A stretch of 64,000 bases of DNA from Sphingomonas melonis (lineage in GTDB: Bacteria; Pseudomonadota; Alphaproteobacteria; Sphingomonadales; Sphingomonadaceae): positions 521,060 through 585,059 of the forward strand of contig NZ_JACCBY010000003.1 in the NCBI RefSeq assembly GCF_013409985.1, written 5' to 3'. Shown piece by piece: positions 37,773 through 46,716 of this stretch. The position numbers and the translations under genes were made by a program. How positions within the stretch are numbered: the stretch's first letter is position 1; every line of letters begins with the position of its first letter. A model generated the notes under the pieces. That model saw only the letters and a list, made by a program, of their open reading frames with translations. It did no database searches and was not told where the DNA came from.

Positions 37773-38175
37773 GTCAGTTCCGATCCTCGCCGGCCTCGCC
37801 TGCGTCGTCCTCCTCTCGGGCTGCGGCAAGCGCGGTTATGACCGCGCCCGGCCCGACGAATTCGCGGTCGCGCGCCAGGCGCCGCTGGTGATCCCGCCCG
37901 ATTATTCGCTGGTGCCGCCGCAGCCGGGCGCGGCGCGCCCGCAGGACAATGCCAACACCGCGCAGACGCTCCAGGCGCTGTTCGGCGGCAACCCGCAGCG
38001 CAGCGCCGCGGAGAATGGCGTCGTCAGCCAGGCCGGCGGCGACGTTGCCGATACGGGCATCCGCTCGTCGGTCGGCGACCCAGCGACCAACGTCGTCGAC
38101 AAGGGCGCGACGACCCGCGACATTGTCGCGGCACCGGAAGGCGACGGTCAGGACGCCAAGGCGTCGGCGCAGTAA
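37765..38175 (+). CDS. DUF3035 domain lipoprotein
   Basis: A 136-residue predicted lipoprotein: signal peptide with lipobox 'VVLLSGCGK' (Cys about 20), then the DUF3035 pattern 'RPDEFAVARQAPLVIPPDYSLVPP', and a disordered C-terminus. Function is unknown; it is often next to lspA in alphaproteobacteria. It overlaps lspA by 8 bases, so the substrate gene follows its processing enzyme. Confidence 0.88.
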   Translation: MRKSVPILAGLACVVLLSGCGKRGYDRARPDEFAVARQAPLVIPPDYSLVPPQPGAARPQDNANTAQTLQALFGGNPQRSAAENGVVSQAGGDVADTGIRSSVGDPATNVVDKGATTRDIVAAPEGDGQDAKASAQ

Positions 38176-38288
38176 CCAAGTCCTCCCTCGCGTAGCGGGG
38201 GCACAGGGTTGGATCGCCCCGGCAATCCAAGATCACGCCGGGGGCATGATCGACCCTGTGCTGGTTCGATCGGCTCGTACAACAGATC

Positions 38289-38395
38289 CGTCACCCCGGA
38301 CTCGTTCCGGGGTCCACCCCGCCGCAAGCGGATGGTGTCGGCTCAAACCCTTCTCCTCGCCGCAGAGTGGACCCCGGAACCAGTCCGGGGTGACG
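38289..38395. repeat. palindromic element, family A copy 4
   Basis: 107-base inverted repeat (cgtcaccccggactcgttcc to its complement) between convergent DUF3035 and metC. Followed by 'gatatgcgatagcc', the same outer sequence as at 59810-60059. Confidence 0.85.
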
Positions 38396-38456
38396 GAGCG
38401 GACTTGGAACCCGGCGCGCCTGATATGCGATAGCCTGCCTGGTAGGGAGAACGGGG

Positions 38457-39659
38457 CTATCCCGCCGCGCGGAACGCCGCCAGCCCCCGTTCCAGATCGG
38501 CGATCAGGTCGCCCGCATCCTCCAGCCCGATCTGCAACCGCACCATCGGCCCGGCATAGTCGCGCGGCGCCGCGGTGCGGATGCGCGCCGGGTCGGCGGG
38601 GATGGCGAGGCTTTCGAACCCGCCCCAGCTATAGCCGATGCCGAACAGGTCGAGCGTGTCGATCAGCGCCGCACGCGCCGCCTCGGTGCCGCCGTTCAGC
38701 ACGAACGAGAACAGCCCGCTCGATCCCTTGAAGTCGCGCGCCCAGAGGTCGTGGCCGGGGCAGGAGGGCAGCGCCGGGTGCAGCACCTGCGCGACCTCGG
38801 GCCGCGACTCGAGCCAGCGGGCGATCTCCAGCGCGCTGCGCTGATGCTGCGCCAGCCGCACCGCCATCGTCCGCAGCCCGCGGCTGCCGAGCCAGCTGTC
38901 GTCGGGCGAGGCGACCTGTCCCAATTGGAAGCTGGTATCGCGCAGCCGGGCGAAATGCCCCGGCGCGGCGGTGACCGACCCGAGCATCACGTCGGAGTGG
39001 CCGACGACATATTTGGTCGCGGCGAGGATGGTGAGGTCCACGCCCTTCTCGATCGCCGGGAAGAACAAGGGCGTCGCCCAGGTGTTGTCGAGCATCGTCA
39101 CCAGCCCGCGGGCCTTGGCGACCGCGACGATCGCCGGCACGTCCTGCACCTCGAAGGTCAGGCTGCCGGGGCTTTCCATGAAGATCGCCTTCGTCGCCGG
39201 GCCGATCAGCGCCTCAATCCCCGCGCCGATCAGCGGATCGTAGAAGCGGGTGGTGACCCCGAACCGCTTGAGCAACTGCATCGCCTGTCCGCGTGTCGGG
39301 TCATAGGCGCTGTCGACCAGCAGCAATTCGTCGCCGGGCGAGAGCACTGACAGCAGCGCCGCCGCGATCGCCGCAACGCCGGAGGGGTAGAGGAAGGTCG
39401 CTTCGGCACCCGGCTCCAGCGAAGTCAGCGCGTCCGCGAGGCTCCATTGCGTCGGCGTGCCGCGCCGGCCGTAATAGAGGCGGTGATGCGTATCGCGGCC
39501 GGCATTGGCGCGCAGATCGGCGATGCTGTCGTAGAGGATCGTCGAGGCGCGCCAGACCGGCGGATTGACGATGCCCTGCGTCCATTCGGGGCGCCGGCCG
39601 GCCTGGACGACGCGGGTGGCGTCGCCCAGATCGCGGTCGGTCGTGTTGCTATCCGTCAA
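38457..39659 (-). CDS. metC: cystathionine beta-lyase / Cys-Met metabolism PLP enzyme
   Basis: A 400-residue fold-type I PLP enzyme. Schiff-base lysine K216 lies in 'TILAATKYVVGHSDVMLG'; 'YGRRGTPTQWSLADALTSLE' and 'YPSGVAAIAAALLS' are typical of cystathionine beta-lyase, which makes homocysteine for methionine. Start is TTG 39659, supported by AAGGA five bases upstream and by the lack of a nearby ATG. It overlaps the sulfurtransferase stop by 11 bases, so both are co-transcribed. hom, another methionine-branch gene, is at 48829. Confidence 0.93.
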   Translation of the reverse strand: MTDSNTTDRDLGDATRVVQAGRRPEWTQGIVNPPVWRASTILYDSIADLRANAGRDTHHRLYYGRRGTPTQWSLADALTSLEPGAEATFLYPSGVAAIAAALLSVLSPGDELLLVDSAYDPTRGQAMQLLKRFGVTTRFYDPLIGAGIEALIGPATKAIFMESPGSLTFEVQDVPAIVAVAKARGLVTMLDNTWATPLFFPAIEKGVDLTILAATKYVVGHSDVMLGSVTAAPGHFARLRDTSFQLGQVASPDDSWLGSRGLRTMAVRLAQHQRSALEIARWLESRPEVAQVLHPALPSCPGHDLWARDFKGSSGLFSFVLNGGTEAARAALIDTLDLFGIGYSWGGFESLAIPADPARIRTAAPRDYAGPMVRLQIGLEDAGDLIADLERGLAAFRAAG

Positions 39660-40512
39660 CGGTTTCCTTGGCTCCCATGGCCTTGGGCGTCGAGCGATCC
39701 GCTCCCCATTCCGACCAGCTGCCATCATAGATGGGCATGTCCCTGCCGACCAGATGCGCGCCGAAGGCGAGCACCGCCGCGGTGATGCCCGAACCGCAGG
39801 TGGCGACCATCGGCCGATCGAGATCGACCCCCGCCGCGGCGAACGCCTCGCGTAGCGCCTCGCCCCGCTTCCACGTGCCGTCGGCGTTGAACAGCTTGCC
39901 CTGCGGCAGGTTCTTCGAGCCGGGGATATGGCCGGCATGCGTCGCCGGGCGCGGATCGGGCTCCTCGCCGGTGAAGCGCGCCGCCGAACGCGCGTCGACC
40001 ACCTGTTCGGCGCCGCTGTCGACATTGGCCTTCATCTGCGCCAGCGTGCGGACGTTTTTCGCGTCGGCCCAGACGGTGAAGTGGCGATGGCGCAGGCTTT
40101 CCTTGCCGCTCGCCGTCTCGCGCCCCTCGGCCTGCCATTTGGCGAGGCCGCCGTCGAGAATCGCGACGTCGTGCGCGCCGAAGGTGCGCAGCATCCACCA
40201 CGCCCGCGCCGCGGTATGATGCGGGGAATTGTCGTAGAGCACGATGCGGCTGCCGTCGCCGAGGCCGAGGCTCTGCATGCGGCTGGCGAATTTCTCCGCG
40301 CTCGGCAGCATCATCGGCAGATCGCTCTCCGTGTCGCGCAATTCGCCGAGGTTCATGAACACCGCGCCCGGAATATGCGCCGCCTCATATTCCGCGGCGG
40401 CATCGCGCGGCGTCTCGCCGGGGAAGTTGGCGAAATAGGTGGCATCGACGATCCGCAGATCGCTCGCACCCGATTCTGCGGCCAGCCATTCGGTGGTCAC
40501 CAACGCGTCCAT
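39649..40512 (-). CDS. sseA: 3-mercaptopyruvate sulfurtransferase
   Basis: A 287-residue double-rhodanese protein. Active-site loop 'ATCGSGITA' with C239 matches the CGSG[V/I]TA loop of 3-mercaptopyruvate sulfurtransferases, not the CRKGVTA loop of thiosulfate sulfurtransferases. It moves sulfur from mercaptopyruvate to acceptors, in cysteine breakdown. ATG 40512 chosen; a GTG directly before it is possible. GGGAG upstream. Operon with metC. Confidence 0.93.
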   Translation of the reverse strand: MDALVTTEWLAAESGASDLRIVDATYFANFPGETPRDAAAEYEAAHIPGAVFMNLGELRDTESDLPMMLPSAEKFASRMQSLGLGDGSRIVLYDNSPHHTAARAWWMLRTFGAHDVAILDGGLAKWQAEGRETASGKESLRHRHFTVWADAKNVRTLAQMKANVDSGAEQVVDARSAARFTGEEPDPRPATHAGHIPGSKNLPQGKLFNADGTWKRGEALREAFAAAGVDLDRPMVATCGSGITAAVLAFGAHLVGRDMPIYDGSWSEWGADRSTPKAMGAKETVDG

Positions 40513-40578
40513 CACACACTCTCCCTACGTTCGCACGGGTTAGTCGGGCCGACGACTGGGGAGGAGCGCCCGCCGCGG

Positions 40579-42123
40579 TCAATAGCCATCTTCACCCGCC
40601 GTGTCGAGACTCTGCAAGAAAGTTGCGGCTTGAGCGCGGGTTTCCTTTTGAGATTGCGCAGATTGCTTCTTCCAGGTGCTGTAGGGCATGCGCAGGCGCA
40701 TATTGTCGCCCAGCTTGTCCTCGTGGCGAACGAGGAAGTCCCAGTAGAGCGCGTTGTACGGACAGGCATTTTCGCCGACGCGCTTCTTCACGTCGTAGCG
40801 GCACTTGCCGCAATAGTCGCTCATCCGGTCGATATAGGCGCCCGAGGAGATATAGGGCTTCGATCCCAGCAGCCCGCCGTCACCGAACTGGCTCATGCCG
40901 AGCGTATTGGGCAGCTCGACCCACTCGTACGCATCGATATAGACTTCGAGGTACCAGCGATGCACCTCGGCGGGATCGGCGCCGATCAGCAGCGCGAAAT
41001 TGCCCGTCACCATCAACCGCTGGATATGATGCGCGTGCGCGGTGGCGAGCGTCTGTCCGATCGCCTCCTTGAGGCAGTGCATGTCGGTCTCGCCGGTCCA
41101 GTACCAGCCGGGCAGCTTGCGATGATGGTCGAGGAAGTTGCGGGTCACATAGTCCGGCCCCTCGCGCCAGTAGATGCCACGCATATATTCGCGCCAGCCG
41201 ATGATCTGGCGGATATAGCCCTCGACCGAGTTGAGCGGCGCGCGGCCGGCGCGATATTCCGCCTCGGCGCGGCGGCACAGGTCGAGCGGATCGAGCAGCC
41301 CGGAGTTGATGTAGGGCGACAGGATCGAGTGCCACAAATAGCGCTCGCCGGTGAGCATCGCATCCTCGTAATCGCCGAACTGCGGCAGCGCCTTTTCCAG
41401 GAAATAAGCGGCCTGGCAATCGGCGTCGGCGGCGGTGACGGCATAGCTGAAGCCGTCGAGCGTGCCGGGGTGATCGGCGAACCGCTCGGCGACCAGCGCC
41501 AGCACCTCCTGCGTGATCGCATCGGGCGCGAAGGCGTGCGGGCGCGGCATGAACAGGTCGCTCTTCGCCGGCTTGCGATTTTCCTTGTCGAAGTTCCAGC
41601 GGTCGCCGACCGGCTGCTTGCCGTCCATCAGCAACCCGGTCTTGCGACGCATGACGCGGTAGAAGAATTCCATCGTCAGCTGGTTGCGATCCTTTGCCCA
41701 GGCGTCGAATTCGGCATGGTCGCACAGGAAGCGATCGTCGCTGCGGATCGCGACGGGGATGCCGAAGATCGTCTCCCACGATTCGATCATCGCGACGACG
41801 CGCCATTCGCCGGCCTCGGTGACGACGATCCGGTCGGGGGCGTGGCGCTGGACGGCGCGGGCGATCTCGCCGGTGAAGCTGCCGCTGCTGTCGCGATCGT
41901 CGAGGCGGACATAGTCGACGGTCCAGCCTGCCTCGGCGAGCGCCGCGGCGTGATGGCGCATGGCCGACAGGATATAGGCGATCTTCTGTTTGTGGTGGCG
42001 GACGTAGGTCGTCTCGTCGCCCACCTCCATCATCAGCACGATGGTATCGGCGGGGTCGGCGTCGCGCAGCGAGGAAAGCGTCATGCTGAGCTGGTCGCCG
42101 AGGACCGGAACGAGCGTTTTCAT
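40579..42123 (-). CDS. phrB: FeS-BCP class (6-4) photolyase / bacterial cryptochrome
   Basis: A 514-residue photolyase-related flavoprotein of the iron-sulfur bacterial cryptochrome/photolyase class. Cysteines C350, C438, C441 and C454 ('MHC', 'YCGKC', 'NACPYN') hold the 4Fe-4S cluster and fall at the same numbers as the cluster ligands reported for Agrobacterium PhrB, a (6-4) photolyase. '[11 protein letters not shown]' and '[19 protein letters not shown]' line the FAD site. It repairs UV photoproducts in light. Divergent from queF with only 29 bases between. Confidence 0.94.
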   Translation of the reverse strand: MKTLVPVLGDQLSMTLSSLRDADPADTIVLMMEVGDETTYVRHHKQKIAYILSAMRHHAAALAEAGWTVDYVRLDDRDSSGSFTGEIARAVQRHAPDRIVVTEAGEWRVVAMIESWETIFGIPVAIRSDDRFLCDHAEFDAWAKDRNQLTMEFFYRVMRRKTGLLMDGKQPVGDRWNFDKENRKPAKSDLFMPRPHAFAPDAITQEVLALVAERFADHPGTLDGFSYAVTAADADCQAAYFLEKALPQFGDYEDAMLTGERYLWHSILSPYINSGLLDPLDLCRRAEAEYRAGRAPLNSVEGYIRQIIGWREYMRGIYWREGPDYVTRNFLDHHRKLPGWYWTGETDMHCLKEAIGQTLATAHAHHIQRLMVTGNFALLIGADPAEVHRWYLEVYIDAYEWVELPNTLGMSQFGDGGLLGSKPYISSGAYIDRMSDYCGKCRYDVKKRVGENACPYNALYWDFLVRHEDKLGDNMRLRMPYSTWKKQSAQSQKETRAQAATFLQSLDTAGEDGY

Positions 42124-42152
42124 ATTGGGGTCGACGTCCTACATGGCGGGGC

Positions 42153-42599
42153 ATGACCCCAAAGCATCTCGGCCAGGCCAGCCAGCTGCCCGCATCTCCC
42201 GAAGAAGCGGTGCTCGATTATGTTCCCAATCCGCGCGTCGGTACGACCTATCTCGTGCGTTTTGCAGTGCCGGAATTCACCTCGCTGTGTCCGGTCACCG
42301 GCCAGCCGGATTTCGCCCATCTCGTCATCGATTATGCGCCCGGCGCGACGATCGTCGAATCGAAGTCGCTCAAGCTGTTCCTCGGCGCGTTCCGCAACCA
42401 CGCCGGCTTCCACGAGGATTGCACGGTCGGCATCGGGCAGCGATTGTTCAACGAGATGAAGCCGTTGTGGCTGCGGATCGGCGGCTATTGGTATCCGCGC
42501 GGCGGCATCCCGATCGACGTGTTCTGGCAGTCCGGGCCGCCGCCTGCCGAGCTGTGGCTGCCCGATCAGGGCGTGCCGCCGTACCGCGGCAGGGGTTGA
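42153..42599 (+). CDS. queF: preQ1 synthase (7-cyano-7-deazaguanine reductase)
   Basis: QueF type I, 148 residues, NADPH-dependent nitrile reduction of preQ0 to preQ1 in queuosine synthesis. Catalytic C46 and D53 ('[14 protein letters not shown]'), the NADPH motif 'ESKSLKLF' (69-76) and 'HEDC' (87-90) are all present. Starts 29 bases from the divergent photolyase gene. Confidence 0.96.
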   Translation: MTPKHLGQASQLPASPEEAVLDYVPNPRVGTTYLVRFAVPEFTSLCPVTGQPDFAHLVIDYAPGATIVESKSLKLFLGAFRNHAGFHEDCTVGIGQRLFNEMKPLWLRIGGYWYPRGGIPIDVFWQSGPPPAELWLPDQGVPPYRGRG

Positions 42600-42721
42600 T
42601 CGAGATCAACGCGATCGGTTAGGTGCAGCGCAACATCACTGCAACCTTTGGGTCGTGAGCGTGTTCATCCGATAGCAAGGTTGTGGCTCCGCCACAGGGT
42701 TGCATCTACGAAGGGACGGGC

Positions 42722-44992
42722 ATGCTCACGACCGCGGCGAACGGCGACGCAATCAAGCATCTGGCGATGATCGGCAACTTCCTGCCGCGCCAATGTGGCC
42801 TCGCGACCTTCACCACGGACGTGTACGAAGCGATGCGCGCGCGCTTCCCCGACGTCCGGGTGGATGTCTATGCGATGGACGATCATCCGGGACGCTACGA
42901 CTATCCGCCCGCGGTGACCGGCACGATCCCGCAGAACGACCTGTCCGCCTATCTGACCACCGCCCGCACGATCGAGGCGAGCGGCGCGCAGGCGATCTGG
43001 GTGCAGCATGAATATGGCATCTACGGCGGTCCGGCGGGCGAGCATCTGCTCGCGCTGCTCGACCGGACGACTTTGCCGGTGATCGTCACGCTGCACACCG
43101 TGCTCGAAAAGCCCAATGCCGACGAACGCCGCGTGCTCGAAGGGCTGCTGCGCCGCGCCGCCAAGGTCGTCGTGATGGCCGAGCGCGGCCGCGACATCCT
43201 GCGCCGCGTCTATGGTGCGGCGCCGCGCCAGATCGCGATGATCCCGCACGGCGTGCCCGACCGCCCGTTCGTCGACCCCGAGACGCTCAAGCCGCGCTTC
43301 GGCTGGGAAGGGCGCGACGTCGTCCTCACCTTCGGTCTGCTCGCCCCCAACAAGGGCATAGAGACGATCATCGAGGCGTTGCCCGCGGTGGCTGAGCGCC
43401 ATCCCAACCTGCTCTACGTCGTGCTGGGCGCGACCCACCCCAATCTCGTCGCGCATGAGGGCGAAGCCTATCGCGACCGCCTCAAGGCGCTGGCCGAGGA
43501 GCGCGGCGTCGGCGGCAACGTCGCCTTCATCGACGCCTTCGTCGAGCATAACGAGCTGATCGACTATCTGCAGGCGGCCGACATCTACGCGACGCCGTAC
43601 CTGAACCCGGCGCAGATCACTTCGGGCACGCTGTCCTATGCGGTCGGCGTCGGCAAGGCGGTGATCTCCACGCCCTATGTCCATGCGACGGAAATCCTCG
43701 CGGACGGCCACGGGGTGCTGGTCGACTTCCGCGACGTCGGCGCTTTTGCGCGCGAGATCGATCGACTTCTGACCAGCGCGCGCGACCGGACCCGGTTGGC
43801 GCAGCGTGCCTATGATCGCGGTCGCACGATGATCTGGCCGCGGCTGGCCGAAGCGACGCTGCATGAGACCGAGGTCGCCGTCGCCACCCGCCCTAGGCGG
43901 CTGGCGCAGGCCCAGCAGGGCGTGCGCGCGCTGAAGCCCAACTTCGCCGCGGTCGAGCGGATGAGCGACGCGACCGGCATGCTCCAGCATTCGATCTATT
44001 CGGTGCCCGATCGTCGCCATGGCTATTGCATCGATGACAATGCCCGCGCGCTGATGCTGATGAGCGCGATGGACGACCTCGATCCGGTCGAGCGCGACAA
44101 GTGGACGACGATCTACGCCTCGTTCGTGCAATATGCCTGGAACCCGGACGAGCGCCGCTTCCGCAACTTCATGAACTTCGACCGCACCTGGTGCGAGGAC
44201 GTCGGCTCCGAGGATTCGAACGGCCGCGCGATCTGGGCGCTCGGCGTCACCGCGCGTGACGGCAAGGACCCGAAGCATCGCGACTGGGCACGCAACATGT
44301 TCGACGCGACTGCCAGCCTGGCGCTCGACCTTGGATCGCTGCGGGCGCAGTCGTTCGCGATGCTCGGCGCGGCGGCGATGCTCGAAGCGTCGCCGGGACA
44401 CGAACTGGCGCGATCGATCCTGGAGCGGTTCCCGGACGATCACCTTGCGCTGCTTGCCGAAGCACGCCGGCCGGAATGGCAGTGGTTCGAGATCGTTCTC
44501 GCCTATGACAACGCCCGCCTGCCGCAGGCGCTGATCGTCGCCGGTCAGGCGCTGGAGCGCCAGGACCTGATCGATTGCGGCCTGGAGACGCTCGACTGGA
44601 TCGTCGCCAAGCAGACCTCGCCCGAGGGACGTTTCCGCGCTGTCGGCACCGAGAGCTTCGGCCGGCCCTATGCCGATCCGCTGCAATTCGACCAGCAGCC
44701 GCTCGAGGCGCAGGCGACGGTCGACGCCTGCCTGTCGGCATGGCGCGCGACCAACGATCCGCGCTGGGTGGCGGAGGCGGACCGCGCCTATGCCTGGTAT
44801 CTGGGTCAGAACGACCTGGACCTGCCGCTCGCCAGCCCGGCGGATGGCGGCTGTTTCGACGGGCTCATGCCGACCGGACTCAACCGCAACCAAGGCGCCG
44901 AATCCATTTTGGCGCTCCAACTGGCCAGTTGCGCGATTTCGGGGCTTTCAAAGTCGGTCCAAGGCGTGGCAGGGACGACGCGCGTCGCCTGA
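42722..44992 (+). CDS. GT4 glycosyltransferase fused to an (alpha/alpha)-barrel-like domain
   Basis: A 756-residue two-domain protein. Residues about 1-390 form a GT-B glycosyltransferase of family 4 ('MIGNFLPRQCGLATFTTDVYEAM', 'FGLLAPNKGIETIIEALP', 'ITSGTLSYAVGVGKAVISTPYVHATEIL'; each quoted in part). Residues about 410-740 are helical with repeated 'SNGRAIWALGVTARDG' and 'EAQATVDACLSAWRATNDPRW'-type segments, like glycosidase-type alpha-helical barrels. The pair with GH130 downstream suggests synthesis or turnover of a mannose-type oligosaccharide in the cytoplasm. ATG 42722; no signal peptide. Start could lie 39 bases upstream. Confidence 0.85.
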   Translation: MLTTAANGDAIKHLAMIGNFLPRQCGLATFTTDVYEAMRARFPDVRVDVYAMDDHPGRYDYPPAVTGTIPQNDLSAYLTTARTIEASGAQAIWVQHEYGIYGGPAGEHLLALLDRTTLPVIVTLHTVLEKPNADERRVLEGLLRRAAKVVVMAERGRDILRRVYGAAPRQIAMIPHGVPDRPFVDPETLKPRFGWEGRDVVLTFGLLAPNKGIETIIEALPAVAERHPNLLYVVLGATHPNLVAHEGEAYRDRLKALAEERGVGGNVAFIDAFVEHNELIDYLQAADIYATPYLNPAQITSGTLSYAVGVGKAVISTPYVHATEILADGHGVLVDFRDVGAFAREIDRLLTSARDRTRLAQRAYDRGRTMIWPRLAEATLHETEVAVATRPRRLAQAQQGVRALKPNFAAVERMSDATGMLQHSIYSVPDRRHGYCIDDNARALMLMSAMDDLDPVERDKWTTIYASFVQYAWNPDERRFRNFMNFDRTWCEDVGSEDSNGRAIWALGVTARDGKDPKHRDWARNMFDATASLALDLGSLRAQSFAMLGAAAMLEASPGHELARSILERFPDDHLALLAEARRPEWQWFEIVLAYDNARLPQALIVAGQALERQDLIDCGLETLDWIVAKQTSPEGRFRAVGTESFGRPYADPLQFDQQPLEAQATVDACLSAWRATNDPRWVAEADRAYAWYLGQNDLDLPLASPADGGCFDGLMPTGLNRNQGAESILALQLASCAISGLSKSVQGVAGTTRVA

Positions 44993-45046
44993 TCGGTTCG
45001 GGCGACACATCGTCAACGACCCGACCGGCGAGGCTTACACACCGCG

Positions 45047-46330
45047 ATGGATCTGTTTAACCACCGCTTGCGGCTTCATGCCGATCCGTCCCGCGTGGTC
45101 GTCCGGCCGTTCCACATCGCGTGGGGCGGCAAGGGCGGCCCGCCCAACCGGACCGAGCGTCTGGTTGGCGAAGTGCTCGAAATGTCGGTGGACGACGCGC
45201 GCGAGCAGCTCGAGATCGTGCTCAAGGACTTCGAGGCCCGGCACTGGCAGACGCGCCGCGTCTTCATGACACGCTACGACGAGATCGAGGATCTGCTGGG
45301 TCTCGACGGCAGCGCGATCAGCGACGAGAAGCGCCAGCTGATCGGCGCCTATTTCTGCCACGAGTATAGCTATGCCGCGGCGGCGCTGATGAACCCCAGC
45401 GCGGTGCCGCATTTCGACCAGTCGGGCATGCCCGAAGGATCGATGCGTATCCTGATGAGCCTGCGCTCGGTGGGCGAGGGGCATATCTCCTCGGTCGCGT
45501 TCCGCGAGGGCATCATCACCAGCGGCAACGAATTGAAGCTGGCACCCGAGCCGCCGTTCGCGACCGCGACCGACGTCGTGGGCGTCGGCGAGGACGATAT
45601 CCCGGAGGGGCCGGTCACGGTCTGGCGGCACCGCGACTCGACGCTGTCGGGCACCGTCATCTTCCCGATCACCCGCGCCCAGTCGAAGGGGCTGGAGGAT
45701 CTGCGCATCGTCCACTTCCAGCATGAGGACGGCAGCTACGAATGGATCGGCACCTATACCGCCTATAACGGCTCGGTGATCCAGTCGGAGCTGATGCGCA
45801 CGCGCGACTTCCGCGCGTTCGATCTCGTGCCGATGTCTGGCCCGGCAGCGCGCAATAAGGGCATGGCGCTGTTCCCGCGCAAGGTCGGCGACCAATATAT
45901 GATGATCGGCCGGCAGGACGGCGAGAATCTGTTCCTGCTCAAGTCCGACAGCCTGGAACATTGGGACGAAGGCGAGAAGATCCTGACGCCCGTCTTCCCG
46001 TGGGAGCTGGTGCAGATCGGCAATTGCGGCCCGCCCATCGAGCTGGACGAGGGCTGGCTGCTGCTGACCCACGGCGTCGGCGCGATGCGCAAATATTCGA
46101 TCGGCGCGGCGCTGCTCGACAAGAACGATCCGTCGAAGGTGCTCGGCCGTACCCGCGAGCCGATCCTCGCCGCCAAGGACCAGGACCGTGAGGGCTATGT
46201 GCCCAACGTCGTCTACAGCTGCGGCGCGATCAAGCACGGCGACACGTTGTTCCTGCCGTACGGCATCGCCGACAGCTCGGTCGGCTTCGCCTTCGTCAAG
46301 ATCAAGGACATGCTCGCCGCGATGGTGTGA
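45047..46330 (+). CDS. glycoside hydrolase family 130 protein (mannoside phosphorylase type)
   Basis: A 427-residue five-blade beta-propeller enzyme of GH130, whose characterised members phosphorolyse beta-mannosides (beta-1,4 or beta-1,2) to mannose 1-phosphate. 'NPSAVPHFDQ', 'ILMSLRSVGEGHISS', 'GPPIELDEGWLLLTHGVG' and 'GYVPNVVYSCGAI' match the family. The linkage it acts on cannot be decided. No signal peptide. It lies 54 bases after the GT4 fusion gene and is probably in the same operon. Confidence 0.9.
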   Translation: MDLFNHRLRLHADPSRVVVRPFHIAWGGKGGPPNRTERLVGEVLEMSVDDAREQLEIVLKDFEARHWQTRRVFMTRYDEIEDLLGLDGSAISDEKRQLIGAYFCHEYSYAAAALMNPSAVPHFDQSGMPEGSMRILMSLRSVGEGHISSVAFREGIITSGNELKLAPEPPFATATDVVGVGEDDIPEGPVTVWRHRDSTLSGTVIFPITRAQSKGLEDLRIVHFQHEDGSYEWIGTYTAYNGSVIQSELMRTRDFRAFDLVPMSGPAARNKGMALFPRKVGDQYMMIGRQDGENLFLLKSDSLEHWDEGEKILTPVFPWELVQIGNCGPPIELDEGWLLLTHGVGAMRKYSIGAALLDKNDPSKVLGRTREPILAAKDQDREGYVPNVVYSCGAIKHGDTLFLPYGIADSSVGFAFVKIKDMLAAMV

Positions 46331-46349
46331 GGGCGCGCCCCTCACATGT

Positions 46350-46375
46350 CGTCATCCCCGTCGGTGCGGGGATGA
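46350..46375. repeat. family C half-element / hairpin after GH130
   Basis: cgtcatccccgtcggtgcgg followed by ggatga forms one arm of the family C palindrome, folding alone as a hairpin 20 bases after the GH130 stop. It may serve as the transcript end. Confidence 0.6.
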
Positions 46376-46393
46376 TCGCGACCGGGGGGCGTA

Positions 46394-46684
46394 TCAGCCG
46401 GCGCCGTTGCCGCGCTTGTCGTCCGGCTTGGCCGGGATCCGCGACAGCTTGGTCAGCAGCAGCGGAATGTCGTCGGTGATGAATGTGTCGGTCGGCACGG
46501 TGACGCTGGACTGCAATGCCTCGCTCACCCTCGCCAATCGGTCGCGCTGCTCTTGTGCTGACGATGTCACGACGAACCCCATGATACGCTTACTGAAAAC
46601 CCGGCAATCACCGGCCGGGGGGGATGGCAGGGTGATCACCGGGTTCTGCATGTCAAACGGCCGATCCCGCCGCGCGTTCCGCAC
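46394..46684 (-). CDS. small hypothetical protein (uncertain)
   Basis: An open frame of 96 residues whose last 62 ('TSSAQEQRDRLARVSEALQS', then 'FITDDIPLLLTKLSRI') look like a short soluble helical protein. A shorter start at 46582 is possible; neither start has a strong ribosome site. No family recognised. It fills the gap between GH130 and the OPT transporter. Confidence 0.4.
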   Translation of the reverse strand: MRNARRDRPFDMQNPVITLPSPPAGDCRVFSKRIMGFVVTSSAQEQRDRLARVSEALQSSVTVPTDTFITDDIPLLLTKLSRIPAKPDDKRGNGAG

Positions 46685-46716
46685 CGGTTAAACGGTTGGC
46701 CGCATTTGGCGGGCGC

